DNA of 64,000 bases from Bacillus sp. B-jedd (GCF_000821085.1 NZ_CCXR01000001.1:1447001-1511000); one strand, 5' to 3'. Numbered from the stretch's first letter, positions 54,292-63,160 are shown. Numbers and translations are program-made. The notes: generated from the sequence alone by a model not told the origin.

Positions 54292-56160
54292 GTGAGTACC
54301 TACGCACAAAAAAGGGGATTCGGAGCAGTTTTATGGGACTATTTGACAACTGTTGACCATAAGAAAATCGCTATCTTATATTTAATCGCCGGTGGGTTTT
54401 TCTTCATCGTCGGCGGCCTTGAAGCGATGTTTATCCGTATCCAGCTAATCAAGCCCGATAACGACTTTGTCTCGGCGGGTGCTTTTAACGAATTATTGAC
54501 AATGCATGGAACGACAATGATATTCCTTGCGGCAATGCCATTATTATTTGGTTTTATGAACGCGGTAATGCCTCTGCAAATTGGCGCCCGTGATGTAGCA
54601 TTTCCTTTTATAAACGCGCTTGGATTTTGGCTTTTCTTCTTCGGGGGACTTTTCCTGAACCTTTCCTGGTTCTTTGATGGCGCACCTGATGCTGGATGGA
54701 CTTCTTATGCATCACTCGCTACACAAAGCAAAGGACACGGAATTGATTTCTATGTACTCGGGTTGCAGATATCCGGTTTCGGTACATTAATGGGAGGTAT
54801 TAACTTCCTGGTCACAATCATTAACATGCGGGCTCCTGGGATGACTTATATGAGGCTTCCGCTCTTTACATGGACCACTTTTGTTGCATCAGCACTGATT
54901 CTTTTTGCATTTCCTCCACTTACTGTCGGGTTGACATTGATGATGTTCGACCGGATGTTCGGGGCCAACTTCTTTGATGTTAGCATGGGAGGCAACACAG
55001 TCATTTGGGAGCATTTATTCTGGATCTTCGGACACCCTGAAGTTTATATCCTGATCCTTCCGGCATTCGGAATTTTCTCGGAGATTTTCAGTATTTTCTC
55101 CAGAAAGCGCCTGTTTGGTTATTCATCGATGGTTTTCGCGACTGTCCTGATTGGATTCCTAGGGTTCATGGTTTGGGCCCACCATATGTTTACGACGGGT
55201 CTTGGTCCGATTGCCAACGCAATCTTCGCGGTTGCTACGATGGCCATCGCCGTACCGACCGGAATCAAGATCTTCAACTGGCTGTTCACGATGTGGGGAG
55301 GAAGCATCAAGTTCACAACCCCGATGTATTGGGCCGTTGCCTTTATCCCATCGTTCATTATGGGTGGAGTAACAGGTATCATGCTTGCTTCCGCTGCACA
55401 GGACTACCAGTATCATGATACTTATTTCGTTGTCGCTCACTTCCACTATGTTATCGTCGGTGGGGTAGTGTTTGGCTTAATCGCCGGAACACATCTATAC
55501 TGGCCTAAAATGTTTGGAACAATGCTGAGCGAGACACTCGGCAAAATTACATTCTGGTTGTTCTTTACAGGCTTCCATTTGACATTCTTCATCCAGCACT
55601 TCCTAGGGCTGATGGGAATGCCGCGCCGTATTTTCAAATTCTTGCCTGGACAGGGACTTGAAACAGGAAACTTGATCAGTTCAATTGGAGCCTTCATGAT
55701 GGCGGCAGGGGTTATTGTCCTGTTGGCTAATATTGTCATCACCTCTGTCAAGAATGAAAGAGTTGGGAACGACCCATGGGGAGACGGAAGGACACTTGAA
55801 TGGGCCATTCCATCGCCGCCTCCGTTCTATAACTTTAAGCAGCTGCCACTCGTTCGCGGGCTTGACGCTTTATGGCTTGAAAAGATGGAAGGTAAAAAAG
55901 GCATGATGCCTGCTGAACCTCTTGGTGACATTCATATGCCAAACAATTCATTTGTTCCGGTTGTCATTTCTTTCGGGTTCTTCGTTGCTGCATTTGGAGC
56001 AATGTACCATATGGACCATAAATGGACACTATCAATATTAATACTTGGACTGGCGATTTCCTTTGGAGCAATGATATACCGTTCCGTTAAGGACGACCAT
56101 GGATACCATATCCATAAAGAGGACCTGATTGATGAAGTTGATAAGGGGGTTAAGGCATAA
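54292..56160 (+). CDS. ctaD: Cytochrome caa3 oxidase subunit I (CtaD)
   Basis: Catalytic heme-copper subunit, 622 aa, about 12-14 helices. Heme a ligand His in LTMHGTTMIF; CuB His and cross-linked Tyr in FGHPEVYILILP; the His pair in VWAHHMFTTG; heme a3 and a ligands in AHFHYVIVGG. The start is GTG 54292 with GGGAGGTAAAAC upstream. The stop codon overlaps the ATG of ctaE by one base, giving translational coupling. Confidence 0.97.
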   Translation: MSTYAQKRGFGAVLWDYLTTVDHKKIAILYLIAGGFFFIVGGLEAMFIRIQLIKPDNDFVSAGAFNELLTMHGTTMIFLAAMPLLFGFMNAVMPLQIGARDVAFPFINALGFWLFFFGGLFLNLSWFFDGAPDAGWTSYASLATQSKGHGIDFYVLGLQISGFGTLMGGINFLVTIINMRAPGMTYMRLPLFTWTTFVASALILFAFPPLTVGLTLMMFDRMFGANFFDVSMGGNTVIWEHLFWIFGHPEVYILILPAFGIFSEIFSIFSRKRLFGYSSMVFATVLIGFLGFMVWAHHMFTTGLGPIANAIFAVATMAIAVPTGIKIFNWLFTMWGGSIKFTTPMYWAVAFIPSFIMGGVTGIMLASAAQDYQYHDTYFVVAHFHYVIVGGVVFGLIAGTHLYWPKMFGTMLSETLGKITFWLFFTGFHLTFFIQHFLGLMGMPRRIFKFLPGQGLETGNLISSIGAFMMAAGVIVLLANIVITSVKNERVGNDPWGDGRTLEWAIPSPPPFYNFKQLPLVRGLDALWLEKMEGKKGMMPAEPLGDIHMPNNSFVPVVISFGFFVAAFGAMYHMDHKWTLSILILGLAISFGAMIYRSVKDDHGYHIHKEDLIDEVDKGVKA

Positions 56161-56789
56161 TGCAAGCTGAAGAAAAAATGACGTTTGAATCATGGCCTGC
56201 CCTGCCTGAAAAAGCGACTCTGGAAGGCAAGAACAAGTTCTTGGGATTTTGGCTATTCCTTGGCGGGGAAACGGTTTTGTTTGCCTCCCTGTTCGCAACC
56301 TATCTTGCATTAAAGGATAAAGTTCCTGATAATACACACGCGCTGGCAAAGGATCTTTATGATCTTCCGCTGACGTTTGTAGCGACCATGCTTCTTTTAA
56401 CAAGTTCGCTGACAAGTGTATACGCCATTTACCAGATGAAAAACTTTGCTTTCAAAAAAATGATGCTTTGGCTTGGCGTGACCGTGGCACTTGGCCTCGG
56501 CTTCCTAGGCCTTGAAATTTACGAATTCAACCACTATGTCACAGAATATAAACATACGTTTACGAGTTCTGCCTTTGGGTCGGCATTCTATACTTTGGTA
56601 GGATTCCACGGTGCCCACGTTATTTTCGGGCTCGTTTGGATCATCACATTGATGGTCCGCAATGCTAAGCGCGGCCTCAGCTTGTACAATGCGCCGAAGT
56701 TCTACATTGCCAGCCTTTACTGGCACTTTATCGACGTAGTGTGGGTCTTCATTTTCACAGTAGTTTATTTAATGGGAATGGTGGGATAA
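56160..56789 (+). CDS. ctaE: Cytochrome caa3 oxidase subunit III (CtaE)
   Basis: Integral membrane subunit of 209 aa with five helices, as in the caa3 group. Conserved block GFHGAHVIFGLVWIITLM and the last helix region HFIDVVWVFIFTVVYLMG. ATG 56160 overlaps the ctaD stop by one base (TAATG). Part of the ctaCDEF operon; stabilises subunit I. Confidence 0.95.
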   Translation: MQAEEKMTFESWPALPEKATLEGKNKFLGFWLFLGGETVLFASLFATYLALKDKVPDNTHALAKDLYDLPLTFVATMLLLTSSLTSVYAIYQMKNFAFKKMMLWLGVTVALGLGFLGLEIYEFNHYVTEYKHTFTSSAFGSAFYTLVGFHGAHVIFGLVWIITLMVRNAKRGLSLYNAPKFYIASLYWHFIDVVWVFIFTVVYLMGMVG

Positions 56790-56792
56790 CTG

Positions 56793-57125
56793 ATGGCGAA
56801 TCAAAATTTGAACTCAGGGAACCCAAAAGTGAATCTGGCATATAGGCAGCGCAAAAGCAAGGAGGAAATGCGATATCAAATTATCTCTTTCTCGATCATG
56901 CTTTTCCTTACCTTTATTGCCTTTGGAGCTGTAGGTGTAGGTTTTTCCGCCTGGTTCACGGTTCCGTTAATCGTCCTGCTTGCTGTAGTGCAGGTCATTT
57001 TCCAACTATACTATTTCATGCACATGAGCCATAAAGGCCATGAAGCCCCATCTCTGTTTCTCTATACGGGTTTATTAATCGGGCTTATTACAGTCCTGGC
57101 TTTTGTGACAATCATTTGGTGGTAA
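56793..57125 (+). CDS. ctaF: Cytochrome caa3 oxidase subunit IV (CtaF)
   Basis: A 110-aa subunit with three helices (about 33-52, 55-77 and 88-109), matching the cytochrome C oxidase subunit IV / CtaF family (VQVIFQLYYFMHMSHKGHE is typical). Starts 3 bases after ctaE. Followed directly by a strong terminator, so ctaG is not in the main operon transcript unless by read-through. Confidence 0.94.
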   Translation: MANQNLNSGNPKVNLAYRQRKSKEEMRYQIISFSIMLFLTFIAFGAVGVGFSAWFTVPLIVLLAVVQVIFQLYYFMHMSHKGHEAPSLFLYTGLLIGLITVLAFVTIIWW

Positions 57126-57130
57126 AAAAA

Positions 57131-57163
57131 AGAAAATCGGCTCAATGCCGATTTTCTTTTTTG
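57131..57163 (+). terminator. Intrinsic terminator between ctaF and ctaG
   Basis: AGAAAATCGGC (57131-57141) pairs with GCCGATTTTCT (57147-57157) followed by TTTTT. Confidence 0.85.
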
Positions 57164-57251
57164 GATTCGCTACGGAAGCAGCTTCCTTTGCCAACGTGTT
57201 TTTCAAGGATTATAATGAGATAGTATGAAATTAATCCAAGGTGGTGTTACG

Positions 57252-58145
57252 GTGCTTACTCTTGACATATTTGGATTCAAAGCACTATGGAGCCCGTACT
57301 TTTTTACTTCTCTCGCGTTACTGACCGCCCTTTATTTTATTTTGACAATTAGGCTAAAGGACAGGTTTGAGGGCAGCGTACCATTGCAGGCACGGCAGAT
57401 TGTTTATTTTACCACTTCAATGGTCTTGCTATATATCATTAAAGGCTCACCGCTCGATTTGATGGGCCATATAACTTTTTATGCCCATATGATCCAAATG
57501 GCTTCACTTTACTTAATTGTCGTCCCTTTGTTCATTATGGGGATTCCGCCATGGCTATGGAGGGCGGCAATTAAAATTCCCGCGATCGGCAAAATCTTCA
57601 ACTTCATGACAAAACCACTGATCGCATTGTTGGTATTCAATGGAATGTTCTCGCTTTACCATGTCCCATTAATTTTCGATGCTGTAAAGCAGTCAATGCT
57701 TCTTCATGCCGCTTTTACTGCAGGAATTTTCTTTTTCGCCCTGTTCATGTGGTGGCCGATCGTCACTGAGCTGCCGGAGCATCAAACACTGACCGGCCTG
57801 AAGAAACTTGGCTATATTTTTGCGGACGGAATTCTCATTACACCGGCCTGCGCCTTGATTATTTTTACGAACGATCCACTATATGCAACATTCTCGGATC
57901 CTTCTTTATGGGCTAAATCCATGGAACTCTGTGTATCGCCGTCCCTTTTGGCAGGATTGGATTTAAGCGGTCCGGAGATGTTCAGTACATTGTCGCTCCT
58001 GGAAGACCAGCGGCTTGGCGGAGTCCTGATGAAAATAATACAGGAAGTTGTCTATGCTGTTTTCTTGGCAAAAGTTTTCTTTGAATGGTACAGGCAGGAA
58101 CAGTCGGGGATTGATCCTGAACCCGAACCGTTCGCTGCTGAATAA
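57252..58145 (+). CDS. ctaG: Cytochrome caa3 assembly factor CtaG
   Basis: Membrane protein of 297 aa (the B. subtilis CtaG length) with about seven helices, needed for assembly of active caa3 oxidase, probably in copper delivery. I use GTG 57252: AAGGTGGTG sits correctly upstream and the product begins LTLDIFGFKALWSPYF, aligning with relatives; ATG 57225 lacks a site. Conserved His and Met residues occur in FYAHMIQMASLYLI and HAAFTAGIFFF. Terminator at 58147. Confidence 0.92.
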   Translation: MLTLDIFGFKALWSPYFFTSLALLTALYFILTIRLKDRFEGSVPLQARQIVYFTTSMVLLYIIKGSPLDLMGHITFYAHMIQMASLYLIVVPLFIMGIPPWLWRAAIKIPAIGKIFNFMTKPLIALLVFNGMFSLYHVPLIFDAVKQSMLLHAAFTAGIFFFALFMWWPIVTELPEHQTLTGLKKLGYIFADGILITPACALIIFTNDPLYATFSDPSLWAKSMELCVSPSLLAGLDLSGPEMFSTLSLLEDQRLGGVLMKIIQEVVYAVFLAKVFFEWYRQEQSGIDPEPEPFAAE

Positions 58146-58146
58146 T

Positions 58147-58173
58147 AAAAGCCCCGGGCAGGGGGCTTTTATT
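58147..58173 (+). terminator. Intrinsic terminator after ctaG
   Basis: AAAAGCCCC pairs with GGGGCTTTT around GGGCAG, followed by ATTTATT. Confidence 0.7.
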
Positions 58174-58204
58174 TATTACACGCATTTCCGTTGCCTTAAT
58201 TGAT

Positions 58205-58233
58205 TTGAAAAATATAAGGAACTCGTCTACTAT
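58205..58233 (+). promoter_or_regulatory. Probable promoter of the DUF420 gene
   Basis: TTGAAA (58205-58210), 17-base spacer, TACTAT (58228-58233), 33 bases before the start codon. Confidence 0.5.
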
Positions 58234-58266
58234 TATAGTAGTATATAAGAATGTGAGGATTAAGAC

Positions 58267-58734
58267 ATGGACCATTCAGTACCGATATTGCCAACAATCA
58301 GTACCTCTTTCATTGTGATAAGTGCCATCCTAGTCGCTATAGGCTGGTATCAAATTTCCAAAAGGCAGATAGAGGCACATAAAAAAACAATGCTTGCTGC
58401 CGGAGTAGCCGCGCTTACTTTTTTCATTATTTATATGTCCAGGACCGTGTTCATAGGGAATACTTCATTTGGCGGCCCTGAACATCTCAAAATTTATTAT
58501 ACGGTCTTTTTGATTTTTCACATTACCCTTGCGACTCTAGGAGCCATTCTCGGTCTCATCAATATATACACCGGCTTGAAAGATAGGCTTAATATCCATC
58601 GAAAGCTTGGGCCGTTTACGAGCATCGTATGGTTTGGCACGGCTATTACAGGCGTGGCGGTCTACCTGCTCCTCTATATTTTTTATGAGGGCGGGGAAAC
58701 GACCTCGGTCATCAAGGCTATTTTGGGGACATAA
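58267..58734 (+). CDS. DUF420 membrane protein (YozB / CtaM-like)
   Basis: A 155-aa protein with four helices of the DUF420 family. Conserved His residues lie in IEAHKKTML, GGPEHLKIYY, LIFHITLA and NIHRKLGPF. The S. aureus member CtaM is required for maturation of heme-copper oxidases; B. subtilis YozB is a relative located elsewhere. Here it follows ctaG, which fits an assembly role for the caa3 oxidase. ATG 58267 follows GAGGATTAAGAC. Terminator at 58755. Confidence 0.87.
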   Translation: MDHSVPILPTISTSFIVISAILVAIGWYQISKRQIEAHKKTMLAAGVAALTFFIIYMSRTVFIGNTSFGGPEHLKIYYTVFLIFHITLATLGAILGLINIYTGLKDRLNIHRKLGPFTSIVWFGTAITGVAVYLLLYIFYEGGETTSVIKAILGT

Positions 58735-58754
58735 TAAGGGTAAAAAGAGCGAAA

Positions 58755-58790
58755 CGAAAACTGGCGGCCATAAGAGGTCGCCAGTTTTCG
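58755..58790. terminator. Bidirectional terminator after the DUF420 gene
   Basis: CGAAAACTGGCG (58755-58766) pairs with CGCCAGTTTTCG (58779-58790), with a short inner stem. Confidence 0.85.
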
Positions 58791-58793
58791 TCT

Positions 58794-59852
58794 TTAAAGC
58801 TTGAAATTTAATTTTATCATACCTGCTTCGTGGGCTGTTTTAATTGCAACCACTATGATCGGGCCAATGACTATACCCGTAACTCCCATCATTTTAAAGC
58901 CAAGATACATGGCGGCCAGCGTAATAAGAGGGGAAAGCCGGGAATGGCTTAGATGCATTCTAGACTCCAGATACTGTCGAACTGCAATCAGGATAGCAGC
59001 CAACACGACCAATTCGAATGCAATCAATATACTTCCCGTCAGCGCAAAAAACAGAGCCATCGGACCAAGGATGATTAACGGGCCAATTACCGGGATGAAA
59101 TCGAAGATCCAGATAAGCGCTGCCGCAAGTAAAGCTGCATCGGGCGTAATTACATACAATCCAATCAGCGCAATCACAAAAATCAATACGCCTACAAGAA
59201 TTTGGCCCTTTATAAATCCAACGATAACAGCTGAAAGCCGGGAAAACATTGCATTTACTTTTTCGGCGGTCGATTCGGTTAAATGCGCCTGAATGCTTCT
59301 TCTTAGTCTTGGAATATCGACCATAAACAAGAAAAGAGCAACTAAATAAACAATGAAGGAAATGAAGAGATTCGGAATATTTGTTAAGAGCGACTTGATG
59401 CTGCTAATATTCACGTAAGTAAGCACGACATTTTTTAGGGAAACAACAAAATTATCAACCTGGCTTGTCATTTGGACAACGATGGATTCTGGCATGTCTT
59501 TAGACATGATGCCAATCCTTTCTTTCGCTTCCAGCCAATACGAGGATATCCCGTTCGCATAGGCCGGGACATGATTAACCATGTCAAGGGCTTCAGCGGC
59601 AGCCTTAACGGTCACATAGTAGCCGAGTGAACCAATGAGGATAACAAAAAGAGTAAATACGATTAAGACAGAAATATTCCTTTTGGCTTTAAATCGGATT
59701 GTGGTCAGCCTGACTGAAGGTTCCAAGAGGATCGCGGTGAATAAGGCCAAAATCAACGGAACCGATACAGGCAGGATAAAATAAAGGGCCAGGAGCGCAG
59801 CAAGTATCCAAACAGCCCATAAAATCTTTTTTCTAGTGAAAAATGCTGTCAA
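58794..59852 (-). CDS. AI-2E family transporter (YtvI-like)
   Basis: A 352-aa permease of the AI-2E / PerM family with about eight helices: two at the N-terminus, a cytoplasmic or extracellular central region (about 95-170), then six. Conserved block WIFDFIPVIGPLIILGPMAL and the C-terminal LAAMYLGFKMMGVTGIVIGP are diagnostic. Bacillus paralogues include the sporulation protein YtvI; substrate is unknown, and some family members are Na+(Li+)/H+ antiporters. The start is TTG 59852 with AAGGAAGG upstream. Confidence 0.87.
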   Translation of the reverse strand: MTAFFTRKKILWAVWILAALLALYFILPVSVPLILALFTAILLEPSVRLTTIRFKAKRNISVLIVFTLFVILIGSLGYYVTVKAAAEALDMVNHVPAYANGISSYWLEAKERIGIMSKDMPESIVVQMTSQVDNFVVSLKNVVLTYVNISSIKSLLTNIPNLFISFIVYLVALFLFMVDIPRLRRSIQAHLTESTAEKVNAMFSRLSAVIVGFIKGQILVGVLIFVIALIGLYVITPDAALLAAALIWIFDFIPVIGPLIILGPMALFFALTGSILIAFELVVLAAILIAVRQYLESRMHLSHSRLSPLITLAAMYLGFKMMGVTGIVIGPIIVVAIKTAHEAGMIKLNFKL

Positions 59853-59943
59853 TGGTTTATACCTTCCTTGGACAAAATTATATATTTCTATTTAAATTAT
59901 AGCTTTTATGAATGATTACAAACAATAGCAATCTCCGTAAAAA

Positions 59944-59968
59944 GAAAAGACACATGTAACCATGCGCC
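59944..59968 (-). terminator. Terminator after ylbA
   Basis: Minus strand: GCGCATG pairs with CATGTGT (two G-T) around GTTA, then CTTTTCTTTTT. Confidence 0.5.
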
Positions 59969-59979
59969 TTTTCGATAAA

Positions 59980-60339
59980 TTATTCTGCGAATTCCTCAAC
60001 TTCTTCTTTGATTTTATCCAGCAGGTTCTTGCACTGGGTCACAAGCGCGGCTGGGAACTTCTCCCCTTCGCCATATTCCACTCCATGCGGATAGTAATGC
60101 TTTCCAAGAAGAGGAGGCAGCAATTGAATTAACGCCCTGCTGGAATCCACATCTCCTTCGACCGCATATCCGCGGATCCTCAGATAGTATGTACCGTCAC
60201 GGAGTTCATATTTCTTGTCGAAGGTTACTCTTTCATAATCCCACTGACCTTCCCGGACAAGGCCATGCCTTAGCATGATATCATCCAGATGACCGAGATC
60301 TGCTTTAAGTTTTTCCAGTCCAGTATTCTCAAATTTCAC
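59980..60339 (-). CDS. ylbA: YugN-like protein YlbA
   Basis: A 119-aa soluble protein of the YugN-like family, matching YlbA in length and place between the cta and ylbB genes. Recognisable segments: WDYERVTFDKKYELRDGTYY and LLGKHYYPHGVEYGEGE. ATG 60339 on the minus strand follows a GGGGGA site. Function unknown. Divergent from ylbB. Confidence 0.87.
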   Translation of the reverse strand: MKFENTGLEKLKADLGHLDDIMLRHGLVREGQWDYERVTFDKKYELRDGTYYLRIRGYAVEGDVDSSRALIQLLPPLLGKHYYPHGVEYGEGEKFPAALVTQCKNLLDKIKEEVEEFAE

Positions 60340-60537
60340 ACCGATATCCCCCTTTAGTAAACATGCAGCAACTGTTGTATGAAGCAGTTCAACTCATTTT
60401 TATAATAGTTTAATTCGCTATAATATGCAATGAATTCACATGGCCGCCTTGGAAAAGAGCAGAATAATTTCCGGTGGCTTGGAAAAATTAATAAAGGAGG
60501 ATTCTGTAAGTTACCTTAAATAGAAGGAGGTATTGTT

Positions 60538-60972
60538 ATGGAAAAAGTAGGAGATTTTATGACTGAAAATGTAGAAACTTGTTCCTTACTGGATAATATG
60601 TTTGAGGTGGCAGTAAAAATGCAAGAATGGAATGTTGGGGCAATCCCGATTATGGACGGCGAAAGGTTAGCCGGCATTATTACAGACCGCGATATTGTCA
60701 TTAGGGGAACGGCAGAAAAAAAGCCTGGTTCCACTAAAGTGGAGGAAATAATGACAAAAGAGTTAGTTACCGTTTCTCCCGATTCTTCAACTGATGAAGC
60801 CGTTAAGTTAATGGCGAAGCATCAAATACGGAGGCTGCCTGTTGTTGAAAACTCCAAGCTCCTTGGTATGGTCTCCCTTGGTGATTTTGCGGTTAGAGAA
60901 CGGACAGATGAGCAGGCAGGAAGCGCCCTATCAGAGATTTCTGAAACAAATTATAACGGAGTACAGCATTAG
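60538..60972 (+). CDS. ylbB: CBS-domain protein YlbB
   Basis: A 144-aa protein of two CBS repeats (about 5-60 and 70-125), a Bateman module without other domains. Seen: VGAIPIMDGERLAGIITDRDIV and HQIRRLPVVENSKLLGMVSLGD, both with the ligand-contacting G-x-x-T/S-x-x-D patterns. Such modules usually bind adenine nucleotides; the ligand is unknown. ATG 60538 follows AAGGAGGT. Terminator at 60974. Confidence 0.9.
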   Translation: MEKVGDFMTENVETCSLLDNMFEVAVKMQEWNVGAIPIMDGERLAGIITDRDIVIRGTAEKKPGSTKVEEIMTKELVTVSPDSSTDEAVKLMAKHQIRRLPVVENSKLLGMVSLGDFAVRERTDEQAGSALSEISETNYNGVQH

Positions 60973-60973
60973 C

Positions 60974-61004
60974 AAAAGCGCCGGTTTGGCGCTTTTGTTT
61001 TTTC
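60974..61004 (+). terminator. Intrinsic terminator after ylbB
   Basis: AAAAGCGCC (60974-60982) pairs with GGCGCTTTT (60988-60996) followed by GTTTTTTC. Confidence 0.8.
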
Positions 61005-61028
61005 TCTTTATGGTATGGCGTAAGCTAC

Positions 61029-61059
61029 TTGCACTTTTAGACAATGATTTTGCTATAAT
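61029..61059 (+). promoter_or_regulatory. Candidate promoter of ylbC
   Basis: Extended -10 TGCTATAAT ending at 61059; TTGCAC lies 19 bases upstream (61029-61034), slightly long, but the extended -10 can compensate. Confidence 0.5.
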
Positions 61060-61196
61060 AGGAAGTGTATTACATACTTTGCATCGTATAATAATTTCAT
61101 TTACAAAATCAGCTTTAAAAAAGGAAACGGCAAGAAAGAGATAATAGTTTTCTTTGCTTCATATTATAGAAGGAAAGCGGAAGGGGGGACGGCTCT

Positions 61197-62267
61197 CTGA
61201 AAACACTTATACGGATCATGATACTTTCTGCGGTTTTTCTGACGATTGGATTTTATGTAAACCAGGACGGAAATGGGGACAAGGACTCCCTTATTCGCGA
61301 AGAGCCGGTTCCGGAGGAGGAACAGCCGACAAAGAGCAATAAAGGCGGTGCGTCAAATTATGATATTCCCGACAGGCCTGACATAGGGCTATCCATTCTG
61401 ATTGGAAAGTCAATTCAGGATGTGGAGAAGGCGCTTGGCAAACCTGCCAGGATTGATAAATCAGGTTATGACTATGAATGGCATATTTACAATCTGGACT
61501 TAAATAAGTATGTCCAGGTAGGAGTGGTAAATCAAAAGGTTGTAACTGTATATGCGATAGGCCCGCAAGCGAACGTCGCCCCCTTTACAATTGGGATGCC
61601 GCTCGAAGAAATCTTTACCTCCTTTGCAATACATACGAATATTTTAATGCAATATGAAGGAAATGAGTATCGCATTGAATTAACCGATACCGATGTAAAT
61701 ACAATGCCTCTTATCCAGTTCGGGGATATTTTCGCACAATTGTCTATCGATAGATTTACAAGCAGCCTTTCAAGTGTGAGGTTTCTTGATGCGGAAACTT
61801 TAATTAAACAAAGACCCTACGAAATCTCATACAGAGGGGAATTGATTGAAGCGAGGCCGCTCAATTCGGAGGAATGGCAAGAGGTAGAGGCTGGAGCGGA
61901 AAAACAGATTTTCGACATGACAAATGTACTTAGGCTCCGCTATGAATTGGAAACTTTGAAGTGGGATGAAAAGACCGCCGAAGCCGCTTACGGACATAGT
62001 CTTGATATGTATGAAAGCAATAATTTCTCCCATATTTCTGAAAAGTACGGGAACTTATCGGATAGGCTGAAAAAGTCAAAGGTGGTATACCAGTCTGCGG
62101 GTGAGAATATAGCCGCCAATTATATCGATGCTCCCGCTGTCATGGAAGGATGGTTAAACAGCAAAGGCCACCGAGAGTCATTGTTGAATAAGGACTTTAC
62201 CCATATCGGGGTTGGCGTCCATCGGAAATATTACACACAGAACTTTATCCAGAAGTGGCTTGAATAG
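61197..62267 (+). CDS. ylbC: CAP/SCP-domain protein YlbC
   Basis: A 356-aa secreted or membrane-anchored protein: N-terminal apolar helix (LKTLIRIMILSAVFLTIGFY), an acidic linker, the CAP-associated N-terminal domain (about 65-200, IGKSIQDVEKALGKPARID) and a C-terminal CAP/PR-1 domain (about 230-355, with HSLDMYESNNFSH, SAGENIAAN and FTHIGVGV). No ATG has a ribosome binding site; the in-frame CTG at 61197 lies seven bases after AGGGGGGAC and is my preferred start. ATG 61218 is the conservative alternative. It follows ylbB as in B. subtilis. Confidence 0.88.
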   Translation: MKTLIRIMILSAVFLTIGFYVNQDGNGDKDSLIREEPVPEEEQPTKSNKGGASNYDIPDRPDIGLSILIGKSIQDVEKALGKPARIDKSGYDYEWHIYNLDLNKYVQVGVVNQKVVTVYAIGPQANVAPFTIGMPLEEIFTSFAIHTNILMQYEGNEYRIELTDTDVNTMPLIQFGDIFAQLSIDRFTSSLSSVRFLDAETLIKQRPYEISYRGELIEARPLNSEEWQEVEAGAEKQIFDMTNVLRLRYELETLKWDEKTAEAAYGHSLDMYESNNFSHISEKYGNLSDRLKKSKVVYQSAGENIAANYIDAPAVMEGWLNSKGHRESLLNKDFTHIGVGVHRKYYTQNFIQKWLE

Positions 62268-62296
62268 GAAGCAGGCGTGATGCCTGCTTCCTATTT
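62263..62296. terminator. Bidirectional terminator after ylbC
   Basis: AATAGGAAGCAGGC (62263-62276) pairs with GCCTGCTTCCTATT (62282-62295), 14 bp perfect. Confidence 0.85.
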
Positions 62297-62653
62297 CTCT
62301 TTTGTGGGCTCGACTCTGTTTACATGGAACCAATTTTTTTGCCAGCTTCCATATAGGCGGACTCCGCGGCCGGGATGATATTCTTCTATAACAGAATTCT
62401 TTCTAAGGGGCACGATGATACGGGCTTTTAAAATCCCCGAAGCAGTTTTCATTGTTAGCTCCTGGACAAGAAGAAAACGGTGATAATAAAATCTTTGTTT
62501 TTCCAGCGTGACGGAATTAATCATGCCCTCAACAATTGCTTCTTCCTTAGCTATTCCCGCTTCAAGCCATTTTTTTTCGTTTTCCTTGGCTTCCCTGACT
62601 GACAGCCACAAGAAGTAAAAGCAAATTATTGGAATAAGGATAGCTGTTACCAA
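62291..62653 (-). CDS. Membrane-anchored protein of unknown function, 120 aa
   Basis: One N-terminal helix (VTAILIPIICFYFLWLSV) followed by a charged segment and a beta-rich soluble part (FYYHRFLLVQELTMKTASGI, ARIIVPLRKNSVIEEYHPG). No family recognised. The start is TTG 62653, six bases after the stop of the thioesterase gene and behind GGAGAGTGAT, so the two form an operon on the minus strand. The C-terminal part would face the cytoplasm or outside depending on topology; I cannot decide. Confidence 0.7.
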   Translation of the reverse strand: MVTAILIPIICFYFLWLSVREAKENEKKWLEAGIAKEEAIVEGMINSVTLEKQRFYYHRFLLVQELTMKTASGILKARIIVPLRKNSVIEEYHPGRGVRLYGSWQKNWFHVNRVEPTKEK

Positions 62654-62659
62654 AACGCA

Positions 62660-63160
62660 TCACTCTCCGCTGCTGACCTTCTTTTCTACGATAAAGAAAC
62701 TTCCAGTTGCTTGCGCTGCTTTTTTACCGTCATCACGAAATACTTCCGCGCTGATCACCATCGTGTTTTTTCCTTGATGGGCGACCTCTGCTTGGCAGCG
62801 GAGGCTTTCTCCAATTCCAGGAGCAAGATAATGGACATTCAATTGGGAAGTGACCGCTCCATATCCTTCCGGGACGAGGGAATTGGCAAGAGTCCCCATG
62901 GCCGAATCGATCAGTGTCGCTGTAATGCCGCCATGAACGATTCCCAAGGAATTGAAAAGGGCAGGGTTGATTGGAATGGTTATTTCCCAGACTGATTCAT
63001 CGGGATTCTTCTTATAATGAAGGATACCTCCAATAAATGTGGTGGAATGGCCTTCCAATTTCTTTTTCATCCCGCTGATGACATGGGAAAGAGCTTTTAA
63101 ATCTGTTTCTTTTGCAAGTCCCATATAGTCCGTCAGCAACTGTTCAAGTTCGTTTTTCAA
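62660..63160 (-). CDS. PaaI-type hotdog thioesterase
   Basis: A 166-aa hotdog-fold protein of the PaaI thioesterase group. The central helix reads LGIVHGGITATLIDSAMGTL with the HGG...D pattern; the first strand region starts near residue 45 and the last strand is AAQATGSFFIVEK. ATG 63160 follows AAAGGAGAG on the minus strand. It probably hydrolyses an acyl-CoA; the substrate is unknown. Co-transcribed with the 120-aa membrane protein gene. Confidence 0.85.
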   Translation of the reverse strand: MKNELEQLLTDYMGLAKETDLKALSHVISGMKKKLEGHSTTFIGGILHYKKNPDESVWEITIPINPALFNSLGIVHGGITATLIDSAMGTLANSLVPEGYGAVTSQLNVHYLAPGIGESLRCQAEVAHQGKNTMVISAEVFRDDGKKAAQATGSFFIVEKKVSSGE

